Assembly (NCBI GenBank): GCA_045660365.1
Contig: JAZRDQ010000019.1
Coordinates: forward strand, 30,347 to 94,346
Length of the DNA: 64,000 nucleotides
Source of the DNA: Colenecus sp045660365
GTDB taxonomy: Bacteria > Bacteroidota > Bacteroidia > Bacteroidales > Bacteroidaceae
Reading direction: 5' to 3'
Position numbers and translations under genes: made by a program
Shown here: piece by piece, positions 50,202 to 59,447 of the stretch
Layout of the letters: the number at the start of each line of letters is the position of its first letter
Numbering within the stretch: the stretch's first letter is position 1
Notes under the pieces: model-generated
Seen by the model: only the letters and a program-made list of their open reading frames with translations
Databases searched by the model: none
Told to the model about the DNA's origin: nothing

Positions 50202-51527
50202 ATGAGATTTTTTGATAGAGAACAAGAGTTTGAGAAACTCAGAGGAATAGAGACACTGTCTCATGAAATTGCCCAATTTACCATCATCACAGGAAGACGC
50301 CGCATTGGTAAAACCGAAATGGTCAAGAAGTTTCACGAGGACAAGACCATGCTATACTTTTTTGTTGCTCGCAAGGCCGAAGCCGATTTATGCGAAATAT
50401 TCGTAGACGAGATTCGCACAAAGCTCAACATACCAATGCTCGCTAGCAAAGGAATGTCTTTTGCTACGATATTCAAATTCATTATGGAATTGTCGCAGAC
50501 CCGGCACATCAACCTTTTCATTGATGAGTTCCAGGATTTTTATAGGGTAAACCCATCCATCTATTCCGACATGCAAAACATCTGGGACAGCTATAAAAGC
50601 AAAGCCCATATCAATCTAATAGTGGCAGGTTCCGTGAATACCCTGATGAACAAGATATTCAAGGACAAGAAACAACCCCTGTTTGGCCGACAAACCGACA
50701 CAATACATGTTCGCCCTTTCAAGCCCTCTGTTCTCAAAGAAATCATGTCTGAATATCGCCCCGGCTATAAGAAATCTGATTTATTGGCCCTTTATACACT
50801 GACAGGTGGAGTGGCTAAATATGTCAAGCTGTTCATCGACAAGAAAAAATTCACCGAAAAGAAAATGATGGACATGTTCTTTGAGCAGGATTCCTATTTC
50901 CTGTCAGAGGGCAAGAACATGCTCGTTGATGAGTTTGGCAAAGATTACAGTATTTACTTCTCAATTCTGACCCTTATAGCCCAAGGCAAAAATACGCGTT
51001 CAGAACTGGAAAGCACTCTCAACACAAAAGAATTGTCGGGCTACTTAAAAAATCTAAGTGAAGAGTATGGCCTGATAAGCAAGATGCAGCCCATTTACGA
51101 GAAGTCAAACAATAAGAACGTACATTATGCCATCAATGACCAATTCTTGAAATTCTGGTTCCGTTTCATATACAAATATTCACACATCATTGAGGCAGGC
51201 GGTAACGATAGATTAAGAGCAATAGCAGAGCGCGATTTTGCAACATTCAGCGGCAAATCGCTCGAAAGTTACTTTTATGAAGTACTTAAAGAATCAGGGG
51301 CATACACCCGTCTTGGATATTGGCATGACAGGAAAGGCGAAAACGAGATTGATATTATTGCCGAGGACGAACTGGGTGATAAGATAGAATTTATAGAGGT
51401 CAAGCGACAAGCGAAAAACTTTGACGAAAGTGTTCTGAAGAACAAATCAGCGCTATTCCTCAAAGCCGTCGGAACTTTTAAAGAATACGATATTATTTAC
51501 AAAAGACTATCTATAGAGGATATGTAA
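50202..51527 (+). CDS. ATPase with DUF234-like C-terminal nuclease domain (archaeal-ATPase type)
   Basis: 441 residues from the ATG at 50202 (MRFFDREQEFEKLRG); the frame upstream runs through the promoter. A P-loop GRRRIGKTEM (31-40), Walker B INLFIDEFQDFY and a middle helical winged domain are visible. The C-terminal part contains DRKGENEIDIIAEDELGDK, then IEFIEVKRQAKNF, a D…E-x-K PD-(D/E)xK nuclease arrangement as in DUF234 members. Such proteins are frequent in prokaryotes, possibly with a mobile or defence function. A finely spaced repeat set upstream suggests self-limited expression. Confidence 0.82.
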   Translation: MRFFDREQEFEKLRGIETLSHEIAQFTIITGRRRIGKTEMVKKFHEDKTMLYFFVARKAEADLCEIFVDEIRTKLNIPMLASKGMSFATIFKFIMELSQTRHINLFIDEFQDFYRVNPSIYSDMQNIWDSYKSKAHINLIVAGSVNTLMNKIFKDKKQPLFGRQTDTIHVRPFKPSVLKEIMSEYRPGYKKSDLLALYTLTGGVAKYVKLFIDKKKFTEKKMMDMFFEQDSYFLSEGKNMLVDEFGKDYSIYFSILTLIAQGKNTRSELESTLNTKELSGYLKNLSEEYGLISKMQPIYEKSNNKNVHYAINDQFLKFWFRFIYKYSHIIEAGGNDRLRAIAERDFATFSGKSLESYFYEVLKESGAYTRLGYWHDRKGENEIDIIAEDELGDKIEFIEVKRQAKNFDESVLKNKSALFLKAVGTFKEYDIIYKRLSIEDM

Positions 51528-51532
51528 ACAAC

Positions 51533-51567
51533 ATGGTAGACAGGATGACGAAAGAACAACGGCACAA
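51533..51567 (+). pseudogene. Partial copy of the vsr 5' end
   Basis: ATGGTAGACAGGATGACGAA through 51567 matches the first ~35 bases of the intact vsr at 51718 (ATGGCAGACAGAATGACAAA), with few differences, then diverges (KAENGELKSTSFKLFD…). A 5' fragment of a second vsr gene. Confidence 0.65.
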
Positions 51568-51717
51568 CCAAGGCCGAAAGCGGAAGGCTGAAAACGGAGA
51601 ACTCAAATCAACAAGCTTTAAACTCTTTGATTTAGCTCACTAAAAGGGCTTGAACCTTGGCTACGCTCGCTGTCACAAGCTTTCAGTTTTCACATTTAAC
51701 CTTTAACCTTTTATTGC

Positions 51718-52221
51718 ATGGCAGACAGAATGACAAAAGAGCAACGGCACAAGTGCATGTCAAGCATCAAGGGCAAGGACACCAAACCCGAGCTGATTGT
51801 GCGACGTTACCTCCATGCCCACGGCTACCGCTACCGCATAAACGTCAAACGCCTGCCAGGCACCCCCGACATTGTACTGCGCAAATACAAGACAGTCATC
51901 TTCATCAACGGCTGCTTTTGGCACGGCCACGAGGGTTGCAAGCACTTTGTAATGCCCAAGACAAACACCGAATTCTGGCAGAAGAAGATTGACCGCAACA
52001 AACAGCGCGACATCGAAAAACGCATCCAACTGCGCCACCTCGGCTGGCATACAATCATAATCTGGGGATGCGAGCTCCTACCCAAAAACCGCCCCACTAC
52101 CCTGCAGGCTTTGGAACAGACACTGAATAAAATCTTCCTGCTGAATAACGGTGCAAAAGTCACTGCAGACTATTCTAACGAAGAAGAAAGCACCGGGATG
52201 GTGGCAGAGGGGAAGGAATAA
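51718..52221 (+). CDS. vsr: Very short patch repair endonuclease
   Basis: 167 residues. The Vsr family signature is complete: MTKEQRHKCMSSIKGKDTKP, GTPDIVL with the catalytic Asp51, FINGCFWHGHEGC (His69, His71) and the helical LGWHTIIIWGCEL. The C-terminus extends about 25 residues beyond the typical end (GAKVTADYSNEEESTGM). The protein nicks T:G mismatches created by deamination of 5-methylcytosine. A cytosine methyltransferase is encoded 5 kb away, on the opposite strand. A terminator follows directly. Confidence 0.92.
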   Translation: MADRMTKEQRHKCMSSIKGKDTKPELIVRRYLHAHGYRYRINVKRLPGTPDIVLRKYKTVIFINGCFWHGHEGCKHFVMPKTNTEFWQKKIDRNKQRDIEKRIQLRHLGWHTIIIWGCELLPKNRPTTLQALEQTLNKIFLLNNGAKVTADYSNEEESTGMVAEGKE

Positions 52222-52256
52222 ATCAAAACTCGTGAGACTTCCCACGAGTTTTGATT
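52221..52256 (+). terminator. Terminator after vsr
   Basis: A 14 bp perfect stem AATCAAAACTCGTG (52221-52234) / CACGAGTTTTGATT (52243-52256) begins at the last base of the vsr stop codon and ends T-rich. Confidence 0.85.
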
Positions 52257-52506
52257 ATAAAAAAGTCTATTAAATTCCATTTAACAACCCACTTTTCACT
52301 TGGATTTGCCTTCATCCCAAACAGTTCTCACCTAATAGTCATTATATGAACATATAGACATTTTGAACATTAAAAAATCTTCTATTTGCCTAATTTGCTT
52401 TTATTTGAATAAGAATGGAATATCATTTAACAGCAGAAGCAGCTGTTATGTATGTAACAAAGTTTATCTTTTACGAAGTCATAATACAATTTATTAATCC
52501 TATTAC

Positions 52507-54642
52507 CTATTCTATATTAACTCTCTTGTCCAATAAATCTTGTTTACTTATATTCATTTTTTGAATTTTTTGTTTTAATTCACAATATTGGGGATTCTGT
52601 TCTTCCCAATACGCAATTTGTTCTTTTCGTTTTTCATTATATTTAATCTTGGGTGAAAATATATAGAAAGGACCACACAATGTACGTATAATAGATATTA
52701 TAGCTGAAAACGAGAATGTTTCTATACTGATATCAGCAAACACCCCTAAATCTACATTTAAACAATCGCAGATAAACATTAAAATAGAAAGCAATACAAA
52801 CAAGGACAATATTATCTCAAAAGCCAACATTACATAGTAGCCTAACATACACACCGATTTATTCCGTCTTTTTTCCAAGAGCATAAGTTCTTTAGTAATT
52901 TTTGAAATTTCGGTATCAAGTTCTTCTACTTTATCGCGTCTCCTTAGCTCCTCTTGTAATTGTTTGATTTTATGTTCATTTTCATCATTCCACTTTTCAG
53001 AAATCTTCAGCCCCTGTTCTGCAACTTCTTTTGCTTCAGCAAGCACTTCTATTTGTTTTTGTAGCTCTATATTTCTCTTCTTATTATTAGAATCCTCTGC
53101 AATAGCTAATTTGACAATCATTTCAACATGATGTTGATTAAGACCGGCTTTATTCCCCTCTATTTCTTGTTCTATAGAATATAAGCCATCAAATTCCTGT
53201 AGAACTTTTGTAGATCTATTAACTAACGCTCTATACACAGCTGTATATGCTTCTGGAGTATAATTCATACTTGTTTCTTTATAATATTTAGAAAACAAGC
53301 TTAACTTTCTCCTTATATCTGTATTGTTAAGAGCATAACATCTAGACATCAATTCAGTAAGCCCACTTTTTTTTATTAAAGATGAGTCTAGACTGTGTAT
53401 CCATAAATCAATCACAACCTTTGATGGATGCAAAAGTAAACCTAGTTTGCCACTATACTTTTTATTAAAATATGAAATAAGTTCTGAATTTAATGACACA
53501 AAATATGAGTTCACTTTTTCTAGGGAAACAATATCTTTTCGTTTTTTTGCAATATAATCTCTTAAATAAACATCATGTATATCCCTAATACTATTATTTC
53601 CTCCACCTCTAAATCTCTCCAAATCCTTAACAGATGTTTTATTTTTATATTCAACCTCAATTTTGTCAATTTCCGAAGCTGGTTCTTTCGTCACAACGAA
53701 CCCTTTATTCTCCACTAATGAAATTAAGTCATTCTTTATTTGCAAAATTTTACTAGGTGTTAAATTTCTCCTATAATAAGCTTCTTCTATTGCTGAACAC
53801 GAACGAGGGCCTTGCTCTTTTTCAACAGAATTAAGTATACTACAAACTTCTCTTATTGTAATAGCATGCACTCTAGGAACGTTACCTGTTTTCAGAATTA
53901 AACCTAATAATTCATTAGCGTAATTAACATTGTCGATACTTGCCAAATCAAGAGTTGCTAACACTAATGAGGAATCAAAATAATATTCAACAGCATCGCA
54001 GGCCTTAATCCCAAGATCGACATTTTCACGTTTCAAAAAACCTGCGATAATTGACCCCCAATAAACATCATTTGCTATATTATATAATTCTGGGTTTTGT
54101 ATCTTTAACCAATCCAAGAATTTAGCAATATTAGCATATTGTTCATTTATTATCGGATTACTTTCATTGCCACTAAAATGAGCTAAAATATCTTCAGAAT
54201 TATCCGAATAAAAATCCACAAAACTTTTTTCACAAGTCAGTCCTTCTAGTTCTAAATAAAAAGAGAAAACTTGTTCCAATTTATTAAAGTTAGACTGAAT
54301 TTCTTGTGACTTCACATCAACAGATTCTTTAACAGCAATATCCCATGCTTTTAGAATCTTATAATACTTTCCATTTTCGTATTCAGACAATGTTATTTCA
54401 TCATTATTCTTTATTATTGCCCTTATTGATTGTTTGAGAACAACTAAAGGGATATTTATACCAAAATCTTTTTTAATGAGTGTTTGCAAGTCTGATAAAT
54501 CATAATATTTAGTTGTATCAACTTGGGTATTATACTGATTAACTAATTCATAATTTATTATCGGGAAATATACTTCATTATACAAATTTGCCCCCTTTAT
54601 ATCATACAACGCTGTAATCAAAGCAAAATTCACACTATTCAT
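52507..54642 (-). CDS. Large protein with possible PIN-like domain, coiled coil and two membrane helices
   Basis: 711 residues, no recognised family name. Residues 1-210 are helical. Residues about 215-420 look like a PIN-type nuclease: YYFDSSLVLATLDLA with Asp223, TIREVCSIL with Glu265, then IRDIHDVYLRDYI with Asp354/Asp357. A coiled coil (about 525-595) precedes two hydrophobic helices at about 598-625 and 636-662, then a charged cytoplasmic tail. So it may be a membrane-bound nuclease. It lies between complete and broken vsr copies in the RM island and is much more AT-rich than the vsr genes. PIN assignment is inference from sparse motifs. Confidence 0.6.
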   Translation of the reverse strand: MNSVNFALITALYDIKGANLYNEVYFPIINYELVNQYNTQVDTTKYYDLSDLQTLIKKDFGINIPLVVLKQSIRAIIKNNDEITLSEYENGKYYKILKAWDIAVKESVDVKSQEIQSNFNKLEQVFSFYLELEGLTCEKSFVDFYSDNSEDILAHFSGNESNPIINEQYANIAKFLDWLKIQNPELYNIANDVYWGSIIAGFLKRENVDLGIKACDAVEYYFDSSLVLATLDLASIDNVNYANELLGLILKTGNVPRVHAITIREVCSILNSVEKEQGPRSCSAIEEAYYRRNLTPSKILQIKNDLISLVENKGFVVTKEPASEIDKIEVEYKNKTSVKDLERFRGGGNNSIRDIHDVYLRDYIAKKRKDIVSLEKVNSYFVSLNSELISYFNKKYSGKLGLLLHPSKVVIDLWIHSLDSSLIKKSGLTELMSRCYALNNTDIRRKLSLFSKYYKETSMNYTPEAYTAVYRALVNRSTKVLQEFDGLYSIEQEIEGNKAGLNQHHVEMIVKLAIAEDSNNKKRNIELQKQIEVLAEAKEVAEQGLKISEKWNDENEHKIKQLQEELRRRDKVEELDTEISKITKELMLLEKRRNKSVCMLGYYVMLAFEIILSLFVLLSILMFICDCLNVDLGVFADISIETFSFSAIISIIRTLCGPFYIFSPKIKYNEKRKEQIAYWEEQNPQYCELKQKIQKMNISKQDLLDKRVNIE

Positions 54643-54946
54643 AGCTGTTATTTTTATTAAATATTATCTTTATAAATTCCATAAGGCTGAACACCAAACC
54701 CCAACCCAACACGGCATATATTTTGACAAGAGACATTCCTTCCCTTCTATTCTAACTTCTGCATCAAATCATTGGAAATCTTTTCGCGATGTTACTTACT
54801 TCTATAAACTAAAAAAACGTACATACGCTCTACACAGCAAAGCTATAAAACTTTATTGAATATAATTCAAAAAATAAAACATAAAATATTACCATGTTGA
54901 TAACTTAGTTGTTATTTAGTAAAAAAAGCACCTTTACCCTGAAGTG

Positions 54947-54979
54947 AACCCCAAAGTTTGGACAAAAAACTTTGGGGTT
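54947..54979. repeat. Inverted repeat, possible IS3-type end or terminator
   Basis: AACCCCAAAGTTT (54947-54959) and AAACTTTGGGGTT (54967-54979) are perfect reverse complements separated by GGACAAA. The sequence GAACCCCAAAGTTTGGACA resembles IS3/IS150-type termini; a minus-strand tail reading IANEKAYRIK follows (about 54985-55020). A terminator is equally possible. Confidence 0.4.
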
Positions 54980-55092
54980 TATTTTATGCGGTAAGCCTTC
55001 TCGTTGGCTATATCACTCAATGTTAAAAGGGCCATCTATTGCAAAGCACACCTAAATTGTCATAATCAATCTCAACCCCTCAATATCTCACC

Positions 55093-55213
55093 ACACTACA
55101 GATTCTGAACAAGATATTCACTCAACAACGGGACAAAAGTAACTGCAGAGCATTCCAATAAAGAAAGAGCAACAGGAATGGTGGCGAAGAAACAAAAAAC
55201 ACATAGCTCCTGA
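55093..55213 (+). pseudogene. vsr 3'-end remnant
   Basis: Bases 55121-55213 translate in frame as LNNGTKVTAEHSNKERATGM… and stop, matching the end of the intact Vsr (LNNGAKVTADYSNEEESTGM). The preceding bases resemble the LQALEQTLNKIF part in another frame. Hence this is the end of a decayed second vsr gene. Confidence 0.75.
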
Positions 55214-55512
55214 ATTTTTCGAGAGCTATATGTTTAATCATACATCACATTTCACAACCATATATTGATTTATCCTTTAGCAATCATGGGGTTCATCGTT
55301 GCATCCGTAAAATATCAAATACAATCTTTTCAAAAATCAAAGGATATCAATTCTCCTGGCCTCATTTTGGACTTGTATATATACTTTTGCTCTACCTAAT
55401 GAAATAAAGGTAGAAGAATTTCATTTCAAGCACAACTCACCATCTTTTGTCCCCAATACACCTTTTCAACTTTGTAATAGCCATATACTGATACAGTCCT
55501 TATATTTTAGTA

Positions 55513-56502
55513 CTAAATGATAGTACCTGAAGTCGTTAATTTCTTTTCAATTTCGGCCCAAGGGCGTTGAAGTCGCTCCACAATATACCAAAACATTGAT
55601 TTTACAACTTCGACATCTATTGGTTTTGGCAACCTATTATTTTTGTCATGTTTACATTTTCTTAAAACAAAGATTTGATCAATTCGCGAATAAACTGGGT
55701 CTACCTCATACTTAACAGCATATGTTTCTGTAGCAACTACATAAACAGCATATGGAGCACCCATTTTTATTTTTTCCGCAGTTGCAATAGCTCCTTCAAG
55801 CATCGTCTTATCCAAGAAGGTCTTATTCTCAATTGCCAAAATAGGAATATTAGCTGTTTTAGTAGAAGCGCTATCATTCTTTATAGAGATGTCAACGGCT
55901 CTATAGATTGCATAATCTTGATCTTTGGTATTAAGTTCAATTGTTGGACTATTGACAAAGTCTTTTATGTTTGGAGCCGTAAAATATAAATTTGAATATG
56001 CTTTAATACTACCATTTTGGAGAACACTGGACTCTACATTACAATCACGAAGTAATTGATTAACATAGTCTTTAAAAATAAAATACATAAATTCTTCCAA
56101 TATGGTGGAACGTATTTTACTTCTTGAGTCAAAGCCACTTTTTCCTTCTATTTTATTTTCCTCAAAAAAGCAATAATAGTCATTAAGTAGCGCAACGCGT
56201 TTAGCAATACTCTCATTAACTACATCCGGATAGTTTCCTGTTGTATCATCGCGAACATATTCAACAGATTCCAGTTTAATTGACATCTGTTCTTCAATAT
56301 ATTGCAAGTATTTAGGTATGAGCAGATTTAACTTTGCCACTTTGCTACTTGAGGCATTATCATTGACGCAATCCTCCGCTTTTTTCAAAATGTTTGATGC
56401 ATGTATTAATGCCTTATGCTTATCACAGACCTCTTTTATCTTTTCAATTCCGGGGAATTGTCCTTTATATGTATCGAAATCAAGTTGTTTATTCTTTGCC
56501 AT
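55513..56502 (-). CDS. Type II restriction endonuclease subunit (Bpu10I-like)
   Basis: 329 residues. The central DQDYAIYRAVDIS is followed by IPILAIENKTFLDKTML, giving a PD-(D/E)xK-type site (Asp194 or Asp196, Glu225, Lys227); the rest is helical. The next gene upstream encodes a clear paralogue, and both adjoin a C5 cytosine methyltransferase. This is the arrangement of Bpu10I-type heterodimeric enzymes, where two different subunits each cut one strand of an asymmetric site. The specific identification is tentative; the endonuclease role is likely. Confidence 0.68.
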   Translation of the reverse strand: MAKNKQLDFDTYKGQFPGIEKIKEVCDKHKALIHASNILKKAEDCVNDNASSSKVAKLNLLIPKYLQYIEEQMSIKLESVEYVRDDTTGNYPDVVNESIAKRVALLNDYYCFFEENKIEGKSGFDSRSKIRSTILEEFMYFIFKDYVNQLLRDCNVESSVLQNGSIKAYSNLYFTAPNIKDFVNSPTIELNTKDQDYAIYRAVDISIKNDSASTKTANIPILAIENKTFLDKTMLEGAIATAEKIKMGAPYAVYVVATETYAVKYEVDPVYSRIDQIFVLRKCKHDKNNRLPKPIDVEVVKSMFWYIVERLQRPWAEIEKKLTTSGTII

Positions 56503-56512
56503 AATAAATGAA

Positions 56513-57381
56513 TTATATGATCACACCATCCTCTTTAATTCTTGTTTCAATGTCTGACCATGGACGTTCAAGGTGTTTGAGGGTTTCATCAACCATTCTC
56601 CATACGACATTTTCATCGATATCTATCCATTCCGACTTTCGCATCGACTTTCGCAATACATAAATCTGATCTATGCGAGAGTAAGCAGGATCAACAGCAA
56701 AACTAACATCATACCTTTCGGCAACAACTATAAATCTTGTATGAGGATTGCCACTTTTTATTTTTTCTGCTGTTGCAATTATTGAGTCTAACATAGTTTT
56801 ATCTATATATGTTTTTGCCTCAATAGCAATAGCTGGGATGCGGATTTGCATTGTATTTGCATTATCACAGAAATATCAAAAATTCTATATATTGCATAAT
56901 CTTGATCTTTCTCATTAACACCTATTTCTGGTGACTTAATAAAGTCCTTGAAATTTTTAGCCTTAAAGTAAATATTACTATATGCTTTTACTGCACCACT
57001 TCCAAGAACACCACATGAATCTTCACGTTTTTTTATCTGCTCAACATAATCCTTAAAAAGAAGAAATAAAAATTCCTCAAGAATAGTCGGACGAAACTTC
57101 CCTTGAGCTGAAAATGTTCTATCGAGCTCATTTTCATGCATAAAATTGTAATATCTGTTGAGATAGCGCACCTTTTTAGCTATAGACTCTTTGTCATACG
57201 AAGAAACCTCTAGCATTTTCTTTAGATACCTAGCATATTCAGGCATCAATAAGGTTAAAGCATAGTCCTCTTTAGCTGTAAGTTTACAATTATATTTTGT
57301 AATGATATTAGAAGCATGACTTAATTTAGGGTATGTATCTTTAGCCGAACAAATATATTCAAAATCTCTATTAATTGCCAT
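56513..57381 (-). pseudogene. Second restriction endonuclease subunit, frameshifted
   Basis: Two consecutive frames encode one protein of about 290 residues: 56803-57381 (MAINRDFEYICSAKDTYPK… to YRIFDIS) and 56513-56851 (MQIRIPAIAIEAKTYIDKTM… to the end). They join near 56862, where a single missing base separates FDISV from DNANTMQIR. The pattern DQDYAIYR plus AIEAKTYIDK equals that of the neighbouring subunit. The 5' end overlaps the methyltransferase by 11 bp. The frameshift should abolish the second subunit and hence double-strand cleavage, unless it is a sequencing error or programmed shift. Confidence 0.75.
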
Positions 57382-59164
57382 GATTTATATGGTTTAATAT
57401 ATTAACGACACATTCACCTATCGCTTTTGCCATTAACACAGGCACGGCATTTCCTATTTGTTGATACTGGCTTAGTCCTTTCTCCCAACTCATTTTAGTA
57501 CGCATACCTTCAAAAATGAAATCATCAGGGAATGATTGCAGTCTAGCACCCTCACGTGCCGTAAAGTTACGGTTTAGATGAGGATGAATAAAGTTAGACT
57601 GAAAAGAAGCGGCTATAGTTGGTGCAGGCAGATTTCCAAAAAGCCTTTGATTGTTCTGGCCGAACTTTACATCAGACTTTTCACCTGGAGCACCACGCTT
57701 TACCGATCCATGAGTCTCCCAGACATCAAGCAACGATTGACCTGGCTTGATTGCCGCGAATCGTGCTATAAGTCTTGAAGTATGACGCATGGCTACATGA
57801 TTAGTAACATACTGCATATTTTGACGCATCAATCTCTGATAATCATTTTGTGGTTCTATTGGATATTCCATAACTTCAGAGCCTTCGCAAGCTTGTATTT
57901 GCGGTAAATCAGATATCGCTTCATCAACAGTTATCTTATGATCCAACTGAAGCGGTTCTGGAAGCCTTGGTTGGATACCTAAATCTCGCCTTGTCCCGAC
58001 AATGATAACTCGTTCACGATTTTGTGGAACTCCATAGTCTGAAGCAAGGAGAACCTTATATGTAACGTCATATCCACCATGCAGACCTGCATGTCGGAAT
58101 TCGTCGATTATGGTTTCAAGAACAGCACCATCCTTCATAGATAGCAAACCTTTAACATTTTCCATGACAAACAGTCTTGGAGAATACCAGTTTATGAATT
58201 TTACAAATCCATAGAAAAGACGGTTTCTTGGGTCATCAGCAACTTTATTTCTTCTCTTGTTCGCAAGGCTGAATCCCTGACATGGAGGACCTCCTATAAT
58301 TATATCAGGAATTACTCCTCCTGTTAGTGAATCGACTTCTTCTTTTGTAATTTGAGTTATATCTTTACACAAGAAAGGAACACCAGGAAAATTGCGGTTA
58401 AAAGTCTTTTCACAATTTTCATCAATATCCGAAGCAAAAATAGATCGTATTCCAGCCATTGAAAAACCTTTTGTCAAACCGCCACAACCAGAAAACAAAT
58501 CTATAGATGTCAAAGCATTATCATCATAATGGAAGTCATAATCTATTCCGTCAATAACCTGTTGAAGGGTAATATGGTTTTGATCTAAAAGAGCTGTAAT
58601 TTGTGCAGCATTCTTTGCTTTTTTTACTTTTGGACGCAAAGCTGATATAATCTCTTTACCTGTCAAATAAATCGGTTTACCATCAACCCAGTTAGTTCTT
58701 TCACGATATATCGCTAGTACTTTTTTTATATCGATGCCATCAATACAACATTCATAATCAAGCTTATACACTAGATAATCACCTTTAGGGTCATCATAGC
58801 CAGCGTGTCGCATGTCATTTTCCGAGTACACCGTGCTACCATTTATCTTATAATAATAAACATGGTCTTCTTGCCCAAACTCATACATGACAAGATAATC
58901 AGGATTTGCAATACGTGGATTATCTTTATTTATCCACCCATCACGACCTTTACCCAATCTTACATTATATTTTCCACAAGCAGAACCTTCTCTTTGACTA
59001 CGAATCCATTCAAGTTGGTGTTTTTGGTCATTGCGAAAACAACCTATAAGAAATACATCTTCTTTGCATTGCTCTAATTTCCTATCTTTATTTTGTTCGG
59101 TAATTTCGTGTCCAAAATCAAACTCAAAAAAAAGATCTTGTTCTTGTACTACTATACTTGCCAT
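57371..59164 (-). CDS. DNA (cytosine-5) methyltransferase
   Basis: 597 residues. Residues 1-215 are an N-terminal extension of unknown type. The C5 methyltransferase core begins with motif I IDLFSGCGGLTKGF, then motif IV GGPPCQGFS with the catalytic Cys295, motif VI MENVKGL, motif VIII QNRERVIIVG and motif X QIGNAVPVLMAKAIG. It transfers a methyl group from S-adenosylmethionine to cytosine within a specific site. It sits upstream of, and overlaps, the restriction subunit genes. A second methyltransferase expected for an asymmetric site survives only as a fragment at 59216. Confidence 0.92.
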   Translation of the reverse strand: MASIVVQEQDLFFEFDFGHEITEQNKDRKLEQCKEDVFLIGCFRNDQKHQLEWIRSQREGSACGKYNVRLGKGRDGWINKDNPRIANPDYLVMYEFGQEDHVYYYKINGSTVYSENDMRHAGYDDPKGDYLVYKLDYECCIDGIDIKKVLAIYRERTNWVDGKPIYLTGKEIISALRPKVKKAKNAAQITALLDQNHITLQQVIDGIDYDFHYDDNALTSIDLFSGCGGLTKGFSMAGIRSIFASDIDENCEKTFNRNFPGVPFLCKDITQITKEEVDSLTGGVIPDIIIGGPPCQGFSLANKRRNKVADDPRNRLFYGFVKFINWYSPRLFVMENVKGLLSMKDGAVLETIIDEFRHAGLHGGYDVTYKVLLASDYGVPQNRERVIIVGTRRDLGIQPRLPEPLQLDHKITVDEAISDLPQIQACEGSEVMEYPIEPQNDYQRLMRQNMQYVTNHVAMRHTSRLIARFAAIKPGQSLLDVWETHGSVKRGAPGEKSDVKFGQNNQRLFGNLPAPTIAASFQSNFIHPHLNRNFTAREGARLQSFPDDFIFEGMRTKMSWEKGLSQYQQIGNAVPVLMAKAIGECVVNILNHINHGN

Positions 59165-59215
59165 TACGATTACTCGATATTTTACTTATACTCAAATTCA
59201 TTCTTGCCTATCACT

Positions 59216-59296
59216 TCAAACCTCAAACTGCAAAGAAATTAAGAAAGACGCATCAATTCCTGCAAATAAGTCTATAAATGCATACTTCTTTTTCAT
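59216..59296 (-). pseudogene. N-terminal remnant of a second C5 methyltransferase
   Basis: A 26-codon minus-strand frame starts MKKKYAFIDLFAGI, the motif I opening (FIDLFAGIGG) of cytosine methyltransferases, then diverges (DASFLISLQF) and stops. The rest of the gene is missing. Confidence 0.68.
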
Positions 59297-59447
59297 TACC
59301 ATTCCATGTCTCCACCTCAACAAAGAATTCGCAAATATTTATCCACAACTTATTGCATACACAGTCAAAAACACTAATAGAGATGTTACGTTTTCCATTT
59401 TCAATATCACTCATATATCTACGGTCAATGCCTGCTTCACTTTAAGC
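59253..59447 (-). pseudogene. XRE-type controller protein remnant
   Basis: The minus strand reads SEAGIDRRYMSDIENGKRNI, then SISVFDCVCNKL, the second half of a helix-turn-helix controller (…YISDIERGKRNIS…). The N-terminal half is lost after an upstream stop. Its end overlaps the methyltransferase remnant by 44 bp. Controller genes often precede methyltransferase genes in RM systems. Confidence 0.68.

Larger units (their letters stand above)
54643..55512. other. 870 bp stretch with insertion debris and no intact gene
   Basis: It contains a perfect inverted repeat AACCCCAAAGTTT / AAACTTTGGGGTT (54947-54979; a terminator or an IS3-type end), and the vsr 3' remnant (55093-55213). The bases from 55214 to 55512 contain a stem-loop (ACATAGCTC/GAGCTATATGT, 55200-55232) and otherwise nothing I could recognise. 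Confidence 0.5.

Noticed and set aside
50202..51527. Part of the RM island's enzymes
   Set aside because: The P-loop protein has its own promoter and operators and a terminator-free gap to vsr; it carries no restriction or methyltransferase motif.
52414..52560. Plus-strand ORF starting MEYHLTAEAAVMYVTKF and overlapping the end of the 711-residue gene
   Set aside because: Hydrophobic, antisense to the real gene for most of its length and without family similarity.
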